The translations under genes were made by a program, and so were the position numbers. 39,355 nt of DNA from an uncultured Lachnospiraceae bacterium (lineage in GTDB: Bacteria > Bacillota > Clostridia > Lachnospirales > Lachnospiraceae), in assembly GCA_905197485.1 (NCBI GenBank), contig CAJJYZ010000022.1, positions 1 through 39,355 of the forward strand. The letters are read 5' to 3'. A model generated the notes under the pieces. That model saw only the letters and a program-made list of their open reading frames with translations. It had not been told where the DNA came from and did no database searches. Positions 33,441-39,355 of the stretch are shown here, one piece after another (the stretch's first letter is position 1; each line of letters begins with the position of its first letter).

Positions 33441-34102
33441 AAAGATGGATTTTAATCGGTGGCACGATGTTGATGATTATAGCAGCAGGTGCGTTCGGAG
33501 CGGTGAACCGGAAAACTTATACAGAGATTACGAAGGAAAAGAATTATCTGGAACAGCTTCAAGTCGCGGAAATACCGGGAGAATTGGCGGTGTCTTCCTG
33601 TTCGGAGATGGAGAAGAACCTTCCGACACTTCCGATAATATTGCGGGTTCAGTTTCTGGATGAGGTAGAGTATCTTTTTGGAACGAGTCGGCAGAAAGTA
33701 TGTGTTCAGGAAGTATATGCGGGGGATTCGTTTCAAAAAGGTGATGTTGTTTACGTGACAGCCGGTTGGAATGTGGTAGCAGAAGATGGAGGTGGAACGG
33801 CAGAATTAGGGTTTGTGAATCTCCCGAAAGCGGATTCAGATTATCTGATTTTCGTATCAGGTGAGCTGGAACCATTTGATAAGTCGCTTCCGGTATATCA
33901 AATATATGATGAAACTCCGATTACGCCGATATTTGCTTATGAAGAGGTGGAGAATCTGGTAGTTCCTGTCGGTGAAGAGAGCACGTATGTGCCGTATACG
34001 GAAGTTGAGGAGAATGAATTTTTCTCAACGTCGGAAGAGGGAATGAATGCATGGAAAAAATTGAAGGGTAAAATGTTGGAAGCGTATCCAAAAGGATTAT
34101 GA
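33437..34102 (+). CDS. Exported or membrane-anchored protein, unknown function
   Basis: A 221-residue protein with an N-terminal hydrophobic segment (about 4-22) as signal or anchor and an acidic beta-rich domain: QKVCVQEVYAGDSFQKGDVV, YVTAGWNVV, ADSDYLIFVSGELEPF. The pattern (a signal-like start, KGD-type turn and DYLIFV strand) looks like a small ligand-binding or chaperone-like barrel. It overlaps the module B ATPase by 4 bases and ends the block, mirroring the anchored protein after module A. No family is assigned. Confidence 0.7.
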   Translation: MKRWILIGGTMLMIIAAGAFGAVNRKTYTEITKEKNYLEQLQVAEIPGELAVSSCSEMEKNLPTLPIILRVQFLDEVEYLFGTSRQKVCVQEVYAGDSFQKGDVVYVTAGWNVVAEDGGGTAELGFVNLPKADSDYLIFVSGELEPFDKSLPVYQIYDETPITPIFAYEEVENLVVPVGEESTYVPYTEVEENEFFSTSEEGMNAWKKLKGKMLEAYPKGL

Positions 34103-34115
34103 GTGAAACAATGAA

Positions 34116-34144
34116 TTGACAAAGAAAGCCGATTGTTATAACAT
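34116..34144 (+). promoter_or_regulatory. Promoter of the GntR gene inside a long palindrome
   Basis: TTGACA (34116-34121), 17-base spacer, TAACAT (34139-34144). The -10 and spacer lie within the palindrome 34125-34163. Confidence 0.65.
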
Positions 34145-34163
34145 GATTATAACAATCGGCTTT
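34125..34163. terminator. 17-bp palindrome: terminator of the exporter block and possible operator
   Basis: AAAGCCGATTGTTATAA (34125-34141), loop CATGA, TTATAACAATCGGCTTT (34147-34163), perfect. A short TTTT end follows on the + strand, so it may end the exporter transcript, and it also covers the promoter of the next regulator gene. Confidence 0.75.
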
Positions 34164-34220
34164 TGCCATGCAGAAGATATTTTGTGTATTTTGAGTTTTA
34201 AACCGGAGGAGGTGGCTATA

Positions 34221-34589
34221 TTGATTATAGAGATTGATTTTAACAGTGATGAAGCCATTTACATGCAGCTTCGCAACCGGATTATCATGGGGATTGCGAC
34301 GTCGGAACTTCGGGAAGGAGACAGTCTTCCGTCGGTTCGGAATCTGGCGGATAATATTGGAATTAACATGCATACGGTCAACAAAGCGTATACTGTCTTG
34401 AAGCAGGAAGGTTTTATCCAGCTTGACAGGAGAAGAGGCGCGGTGATTGCGGTAGATATTGACAAGTTGCAGGCGCTGGAAGATATGAAACAGAACCTGC
34501 GGATTATTTTAGCAAAGGGAATCTGTAAGAATATTACCGAAGAGGAAGTACATGCGTTAGTAGGAGAAATTTTTGACGAGTATAAATAA
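34221..34589 (+). CDS. GntR family regulator, YtrA type
   Basis: A 122-residue regulator: N-terminal GntR winged helix (about 8-78) with YMQLRNRIIMGIATSELREG, LPSVRNLADNIGINMHTVNK and a GFIQLDRRRGAVI wing, then a short helical tail of about 40 residues in place of a ligand domain, the YtrA layout. YtrA-type regulators normally control ABC-2 transporter operons. GGAGGAGGT at 34205-34213 selects TTG 34221; the open frame upstream has no start signal. It follows the two ABC modules and precedes clpC. Confidence 0.88.
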   Translation: MIIEIDFNSDEAIYMQLRNRIIMGIATSELREGDSLPSVRNLADNIGINMHTVNKAYTVLKQEGFIQLDRRRGAVIAVDIDKLQALEDMKQNLRIILAKGICKNITEEEVHALVGEIFDEYK

Positions 34590-34614
34590 TGAGAGGTTTG
34601 ACAGGAGGTTATTG

Positions 34615-37044
34615 ATGCAGAAATCTTATACAAAACAAGCGGAAGAAGTGCTTCGTGCAGCGAAGAAGCTGGCAAAGCAGATGGGGCATCCTTATATAGG
34701 AACAGAACATCTTCTCGTAGCGCTTCGACAGGTTTATACGGGAGTGGCGGGACAGGTGCTTGCCGCCAATGGAATTGAGGAAGATGAGATTCTGAAGGTT
34801 GTGAAAGAACTGGTTTCTCCGGTTGGAGAGAATGAGACGAAGGCGAAGCCGGAAGAGAGTCCGAGACTTTCGTATCTTTTAGATAATAGCGTAGGGCAGG
34901 CGATGAAGTTTCGCTCCAAGGAAATTGGAACGGAGCATATGCTTCTGGCGATATTGATGGACAGCGAGTGTGTGGCATCGAAGATATTGACTACGTTGAA
35001 TGTGAATTTGCAGAAGATTGCAGGAGATATTTTGGAAGCGACGGGGGCAGAACCTGAACTTCTGAAGGAGATGCAGGATGGCAATGGGGCTGCGGAGACA
35101 CTGGAGCAGTACGGCACAGACTTGACAAGACGGGCGGAAGAAGGGAAACTTGACCCGGTTGTGGGACGGGAAGAAGAGATTCAGAGAATGATGCAGATTC
35201 TGAGCCGCCGCACGAAGAACAACCCTTGTCTGATTGGAGAGCCGGGAGTTGGAAAGACTGCGATTGTGGAAGGGCTTGCCCAGCGGATTGCGGATGGCAC
35301 CGTCCCTGCCGGTATGAGAAAGAAACGGATTGTGACGCTTGATTTGGCGGGAATGGTCGCGGGTTCGAAGTATCGTGGAGAATTTGAAGACCGCATGAAG
35401 AAAATGATTCGGGAAGTGAAGGCTTTCGGAAATACGATTTTATTTCTGGACGAAGTGCATACCATTATCGGGGCAGGAGGTGCAGAGGGAGCGATTGACG
35501 CTTCGAATATGCTGAAACCGTCTTTGGCGAGAGGAGAGCTTCAATTAATCGGGGCGACGACGATTGCAGAGTACCGAAAATATATCGAGAAAGATGCGGC
35601 TTTGGAGCGTAGATTTCAGCCGATTACGGTAGAAGAGCCGAGCGAGGAGCAATGCGTTGATATTATAGATGGCTTGAAAGGAACGTATGAAGCGCATCAT
35701 GGCGTGGAGATTACGGAAGAAGCGATTCACGCGGCGGTCGAGTTGTCCAAACGGTATGTGACAGACCGTTATCTTCCGGATAAGGCAATCGATATTATGG
35801 ATGAGGCTTGTTCCAGAGTAAGTCTTGCCGGATTCAAAGCGCCGGAACATCTGAAAGAATTGGAAGCAAAGATTCGAGAACTGATAAGCGAGAAAGAAGC
35901 GGCGATAAAGGCGGGCGATTTTGAGGAAGCATCCAGATTGAACCACGAGCAGGAAGAAACGGAGCGGAAGTTTGACAGCACAAGAAAGCGTTTCCAGAAT
36001 CAGAATCGGAAGAAGCATCTGAAAGTGGAAGAAGAGCATGTGGCAGAAGTGATTTCTGCCTGGACGAAGATTCCGGTTCAGAAGCTGGCGCAGAGTGAGA
36101 CGGAGCGTTTGAAACATTTGGAATCCACGCTTCATAAACGCGTAGTAGGGCAGGAGGAAGCGGTGACAGCTGTTGCCAAGGCGGTAAAGCGTGGGCGCGT
36201 AGGATTAAAAGACCCGAATCGTCCGATTGGCTCTTTCTTATTCTTAGGACCTACCGGCGTCGGAAAGACAGAACTTTCCAAGGCGCTTGCGGAAGCTCTG
36301 TTCGGGAAAGAAGAAGCGATGATTCGCGTCGACATGTCGGAATATATGGAGAAGCATAGCGTATCGAAGATGGTCGGCTCTCCTCCGGGATACGTAGGAC
36401 ATGAGGAAGGTGGACAATTGAGTGAAAAAGTCCGCCGGAATCCGTATTCTGTGATTCTATTTGATGAGATTGAGAAGGCGCATCCGGATGTGTTCAACAT
36501 TTTACTGCAGGTGTTGGATGACGGACATGTGACAGATTCCCAGGGAAGAAAAGTGGACTTTAAGAATACGGTGATTATTATGACATCGAATGCAGGGGCA
36601 AAGTCCATCATAGAACCGAAGAAACTTGGATTCACATTCAATGATGATGAAGCGAGCGATTATAAGCGGATGAAATCTAATGTGATGAATGAAGTGAAGC
36701 AGATTTTCAAACCGGAATTTCTGAATCGAATCGATGAGACCATCGTATTCCATGCGCTGACAAAGGAGCATATGAAGAAGATTGTAACGCTGATGTGCAA
36801 AGAATTGTCAGAGCGGGTGAAAAAACAGTTGGATATCAAACTTACCATAAGAAGTTCTGTAAAAGATTTGATTGTAGAAAAAGGAACTGACACAAAGTAT
36901 GGGGCAAGACCGCTTCGCCGCGCAATGCAGAACATTCTGGAAGATAAGATGGCAGATGCGATTTTGAATGGAGAAATCCGCAGAGGAACAGAAGTGGAAG
37001 TGGGCGTATCTAAAAAAGATATTAAATTTATCACAAAACTGTGA
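34615..37044 (+). CDS. clpC: ATP-dependent Clp protease ATP-binding subunit ClpC
   Basis: A HSP100 unfoldase that feeds proteins to ClpP. The 809-residue product has two Clp N repeats (about 5-145), AAA+ domain 1 with Walker A GEPGVGKT (about 209-216) and Walker B ILFLDEVHT, a UVR-type middle motif (KAGDFEEASRLNHEQEE, about 430-446) that marks ClpC rather than ClpB, AAA+ domain 2 with Walker A GPTGVGKT (about 546-553), a LGF loop for ClpP docking (in PKKLGFTF), and a D2-small domain. ACAGGAGG lies 6 bases before ATG 34615. The usual mcsA-mcsB-ctsR partners are absent; a GntR gene precedes it instead. Confidence 0.93.
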   Translation: MQKSYTKQAEEVLRAAKKLAKQMGHPYIGTEHLLVALRQVYTGVAGQVLAANGIEEDEILKVVKELVSPVGENETKAKPEESPRLSYLLDNSVGQAMKFRSKEIGTEHMLLAILMDSECVASKILTTLNVNLQKIAGDILEATGAEPELLKEMQDGNGAAETLEQYGTDLTRRAEEGKLDPVVGREEEIQRMMQILSRRTKNNPCLIGEPGVGKTAIVEGLAQRIADGTVPAGMRKKRIVTLDLAGMVAGSKYRGEFEDRMKKMIREVKAFGNTILFLDEVHTIIGAGGAEGAIDASNMLKPSLARGELQLIGATTIAEYRKYIEKDAALERRFQPITVEEPSEEQCVDIIDGLKGTYEAHHGVEITEEAIHAAVELSKRYVTDRYLPDKAIDIMDEACSRVSLAGFKAPEHLKELEAKIRELISEKEAAIKAGDFEEASRLNHEQEETERKFDSTRKRFQNQNRKKHLKVEEEHVAEVISAWTKIPVQKLAQSETERLKHLESTLHKRVVGQEEAVTAVAKAVKRGRVGLKDPNRPIGSFLFLGPTGVGKTELSKALAEALFGKEEAMIRVDMSEYMEKHSVSKMVGSPPGYVGHEEGGQLSEKVRRNPYSVILFDEIEKAHPDVFNILLQVLDDGHVTDSQGRKVDFKNTVIIMTSNAGAKSIIEPKKLGFTFNDDEASDYKRMKSNVMNEVKQIFKPEFLNRIDETIVFHALTKEHMKKIVTLMCKELSERVKKQLDIKLTIRSSVKDLIVEKGTDTKYGARPLRRAMQNILEDKMADAILNGEIRRGTEVEVGVSKKDIKFITKL

Positions 37045-37073
37045 AATAACTAGCCAAAGATTTTGAATTATTA

Positions 37074-37079
37074 TATAAT
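37074..37079 (+). promoter_or_regulatory. Possible -10 element of the 37118 gene
   Basis: A perfect TATAAT 39 bases before the start codon. The expected -35 position reads TAGCCA, a poor match, so the promoter is only tentative. Confidence 0.4.
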
Positions 37080-37117
37080 GTGAAATAACAAAAGAATACC
37101 ACTAGGAGGACATTACG

Positions 37118-37531
37118 ATGGCAGCAGTAAAAGAATTGCTTAGAATAGAAGCAGACGGAACATTAAGCTTTGGAGATTACACATTATCATCTAAGACAAA
37201 GCTGGAGAATTTTGAATATCAGGGAGATATTTATAAAGTAAAAACGTTTGCAGAGATTACGAAACTTGAGAAGAACGGAATGTTTCTGTATGAGTCTGTT
37301 CCGGGAACAGCGGTAGAGAATTTGAAGGTGACAGAAGATACATTATCTTTTGTTGTTTCAGGTGAGAGCGATGCTCAGTTTACCGTAGAACTCGAGGCGG
37401 ACACAGAATATACGGTATATATGGATGATGTGAATGCAGGACGCATGAAGACAAACTTAAGCGGTAAATTAAGCGTAAGCACAGCTTTGAACGGACATGA
37501 AGGCGTGCAGGTTAAGATTGTAAGAGCTTAG
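37118..37531 (+). CDS. Small conserved protein of unknown function
   Basis: A 137-residue soluble acidic protein with no signal peptide; it alternates strand-like segments (LLRIEADGTLSFGDYTL, KLENFEYQGDIYKVKTFAEI, GMFLYESVPGTAVENL) and ends with KTNLSGKLSVSTALNGHEGV. Similar clostridial proteins are sometimes labelled endosialidase in databases, which I cannot justify here as no glycosidase motif is visible. A strong AGGAGG lies before ATG 37118. It is monocistronic, ended by a terminator at 37544. Confidence 0.72.
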   Translation: MAAVKELLRIEADGTLSFGDYTLSSKTKLENFEYQGDIYKVKTFAEITKLEKNGMFLYESVPGTAVENLKVTEDTLSFVVSGESDAQFTVELEADTEYTVYMDDVNAGRMKTNLSGKLSVSTALNGHEGVQVKIVRA

Positions 37532-37543
37532 GCGATAACGAAG

Positions 37544-37574
37544 AGGGACTGTGGAGGAATCTGCAGTCCTTTTT
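37544..37574 (+). terminator. Intrinsic terminator after the 37118 gene
   Basis: AGGGACTG (37544-37551) pairs with CAGTCCTT (37564-37571), followed by five T residues. The repeat copy B begins immediately after. Confidence 0.85.
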
Positions 37575-37681
37575 ATGATATAGGAGATTTCGTTTCTATA
37601 TCATAAAAAGTCTCCGGCAGGATGCGCATTGCGGCGTAAGCTGTAAATGCCGCATATACGACCGTCGTAGGCGTGAGAATC
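37575..37681 (+). repeat. Dispersed structured repeat, copy B (107 bp)
   Basis: Second copy of the 107-bp element at 14634. Ten differences, all transitions (for example GAAAC to GAGAT, CCGCCGCAG to CCGTCGTAG, GCGCAAG to GCGTGAG). Stem partners remain pairable as G-U on the + strand. It begins directly after a terminator T tract, and its end lies a few bases before the radA ribosome-binding site. Confidence 0.9.
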
Positions 37682-37695
37682 AGAAAGGACTTGGA

Positions 37696-39063
37696 ATGAA
37701 GATGGCAAAGGCGAAGAAGACGATGTTTTTCTGTCAGAACTGCGGACATGAGGAGAGTAAATGGCTCGGGCAATGTCCGATGTGCAAAGAGTGGAATACA
37801 TTTGTAGAGGAGAAAATTACAACGGGCAATGGAATCAGTGTCGGGAAAATTGCAAAAGAGATTGAGGTTGTGCCGCTATCCGGTATTCAGACGGATGCGG
37901 AAGAACGTATTCGGACATGCATTGAAGAATTAGACCGAGTGCTTGGAGGAGGAATTGTACCCGGCTCCCTCATGCTTGTTGGCGGAGACCCTGGAATTGG
38001 AAAGTCTACGCTTCTTTTGCAGGTCTGCCAGAATCTTTCCAAGGAATATCATAAAGTGCTTTACATTTCCGGAGAAGAGTCTTTGAAGCAGATTAAACTG
38101 CGGGCAATGCGTATGGGAGAATTTACCGATGACCTTTCTCTATTATGCGAGACGAATCTGAACACGATTCGGACGGTGATAGAGCAGCGGAAACCGGAGA
38201 TTGTGATTATCGACTCGATTCAGACGATGTACAATGAAGAAGTATCATCTGCACCGGGAAGTGTGTCACAGGTGCGGGAGTCTACAAACGTACTGATGCA
38301 GCTTGCGAAAGGTCTCGGTATTTCTATTTTTATAGTAGGACACGTGACGAAGGAAGGTACAGTTGCGGGGCCGAGGGTGTTGGAGCATATGGTGGATACG
38401 GTCTTATATTTTGAAGGAGACAGACACGCTTCTTATCGGATTCTGCGTGGGGTGAAGAATCGATTTGGCTCTACGAACGAAATCGGAGTATTCGAGATGC
38501 GTCAGTCCGGACTTGTGGAAGTGAAAAATCCGTCAGAATTCATGTTAAATGGAAAGCCGGAGAATGCCTCCGGTTCGGTTGTGGCGTGTTCGATGGAGGG
38601 GACAAGACCGATTCTGATTGAGATTCAGGCGCTTGTCTGTCAGAGTAACTTTGGATTGCCGAGAAGAACAGCGGCAGGAACGGACTATAACCGCGTGAAC
38701 CTTCTTATGGCGGTCTTGGAGAAACGGATAGGGATTCCGTTATCCAATTATGATGCATATGTCAATATTGCCGGAGGGATAAAAATGAATGAACCTGCCA
38801 TAGACTTAGGGCTCGTATTGGCGATTGTGTCCAGTTATAAAAACAAACCGATTGGAGATACGGTGATTGCATTTGGAGAAGTCGGTTTGAGCGGAGAAGT
38901 GCGAGCGGTGAATATGCCGGAGCAGAGAGTCTCTGAAGCGAAGAAACTCGGATTCTCGACATGTATCATTCCGAAAGTGTGCATGGAAAGTGTGAAGAAC
39001 ATAAAAGGAATTGAGATTATTCCGGTGAGTTCGGTAAACGAGGCGATTCAACTGATTTCGTAA
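37696..39063 (+). CDS. radA: DNA repair protein RadA
   Basis: RadA is a RecA-like helicase that processes branched recombination intermediates. The 455-residue product has the C4 zinc finger CQNCGHEESKWLGQCPMC (about 13-30), Walker A GGDPGIGKST (about 96-105), the RadA-specific KNRFG motif (about 254-258) and a C-terminal Lon-protease-like domain (about 285-455) without visible Ser-Lys catalytic pair. AAAGGAC is about 6 bases before ATG 37696; ATG 37702 is an alternative. The repeat copy B occupies most of its leader, and no separate promoter was identified. Confidence 0.93.
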   Translation: MKMAKAKKTMFFCQNCGHEESKWLGQCPMCKEWNTFVEEKITTGNGISVGKIAKEIEVVPLSGIQTDAEERIRTCIEELDRVLGGGIVPGSLMLVGGDPGIGKSTLLLQVCQNLSKEYHKVLYISGEESLKQIKLRAMRMGEFTDDLSLLCETNLNTIRTVIEQRKPEIVIIDSIQTMYNEEVSSAPGSVSQVRESTNVLMQLAKGLGISIFIVGHVTKEGTVAGPRVLEHMVDTVLYFEGDRHASYRILRGVKNRFGSTNEIGVFEMRQSGLVEVKNPSEFMLNGKPENASGSVVACSMEGTRPILIEIQALVCQSNFGLPRRTAAGTDYNRVNLLMAVLEKRIGIPLSNYDAYVNIAGGIKMNEPAIDLGLVLAIVSSYKNKPIGDTVIAFGEVGLSGEVRAVNMPEQRVSEAKKLGFSTCIIPKVCMESVKNIKGIEIIPVSSVNEAIQLIS

Positions 39064-39162
39064 TCAGAGGGAATCGCAAAGCCTCAAAAACTATAGAGAA
39101 AATCGAGAAAAATCGAAAAAAATAAAAAAATGCAAAAAAAGTGAAAAAGGTGAAAAAAGGTG

Positions 39163-39191
39163 TTGACATTTGTCGGGATGTTTGCTATTAT
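39163..39191 (+). promoter_or_regulatory. Tandem rRNA-type promoter P1
   Basis: TTGACA (39163-39168), 17-base spacer, TATTAT (39186-39191), in an A-rich upstream stretch that may be an UP element. The run 39064-39160 contains no gene. Confidence 0.85.
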
Positions 39192-39265
39192 AACTAAGCG
39201 CTTGTGAGACAGGCAAACACATCCAAACAACTTCAAAAAAACTTTTAAAAAAGTTAAAAAAGTTG

Positions 39266-39294
39266 TTGACAAAGATTTAAAGATGTGATATTCT
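39266..39294 (+). promoter_or_regulatory. Tandem rRNA-type promoter P2 and leader
   Basis: TTGACA (39266-39271), 17-base spacer, TATTCT (39289-39294). The downstream leader to 39355, including CCTTGATAATTAAACAATAG, looks like the sequence before 16S rRNA in Clostridia. The rRNA gene itself is beyond the window. Confidence 0.75.
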
Positions 39295-39355
39295 AATATG
39301 GCTGTCGCAAGAGAGCAAAACAAAAACAAAGAACCTTGATAATTAAACAATAGAC

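Noticed and set aside
35545..36135. Leftward 196-codon frame inside clpC
   Set aside because: Antisense shadow of a highly conserved gene; no start signals.
1..39355. CRISPR arrays, insertion sequences, phage genes or tRNA genes
   Set aside because: No regularly spaced repeats, transposase or integrase frames, phage structural genes or tRNA folds were recognised.

Overview
The window looks like a chromosomal segment of a low-to-mid GC Gram-positive gut anaerobe, most likely Clostridia, family Lachnospiraceae. This rests on gene content and style: strong AGGAGG ribosome-binding sites, frequent TTG and GTG starts, sigma-A type promoters, and typical Firmicutes proteins (ClpC with a UVR motif, VanZ, RpiR, PadR and YtrA-type GntR regulators, HAAS-like PadR partners). 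No database search was possible, so the species is not named.

Layout. 1-5.8 kb is core housekeeping on the + strand: secG, rnr (RNase R), smpB, a small unknown gene, the tmRNA gene ssrA, then aroK, maf and a HAD phosphatase. SmpB, tmRNA and RNase R, the trans-translation and decay partners, sit together. 5.9-13.1 kb is a sugar-catabolic operon: a binding lipoprotein and two permeases with no ATPase, an ADP-dependent sugar kinase, a class II ketose-bisphosphate aldolase, an RpiR regulator and a D-lyxose/mannose isomerase. 13.1-14.6 kb is a MATE efflux gene behind a leader that looks like a transcription attenuator. A structured 107-bp repeat and an AbiE-like regulator/nucleotidyltransferase pair follow (14.6-16.5 kb). 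16.6-20.3 kb holds pyrE, a tiny membrane protein, VanZ, a three-TM membrane protein and an M29-type aminopeptidase. 20.4-24.0 kb is a purEMND purine operon.

24.0-34.2 kb is the accessory block and the most likely place for something undescribed. A PadR regulator, two duplicated HAAS-like membrane proteins and a secreted Ser/Thr-rich protein run leftward. Divergently, a small secreted protein, a lipoprotein and two paralogous permease-permease-ATPase ABC-2 modules with membrane-anchored extracytoplasmic proteins run rightward. A perfect dyad lies exactly between the two divergent -35 boxes. A GntR/YtrA regulator and clpC close the block.

37.1-39.1 kb carries a small conserved protein, the second copy of the 107-bp repeat and radA. 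The window ends in two tandem strong promoters and a leader typical of the start of an rRNA operon; the 16S gene itself would lie just outside. The two repeat copies differ only by transitions that keep G-U pairing in + strand RNA, and both abut terminator T-tracts.
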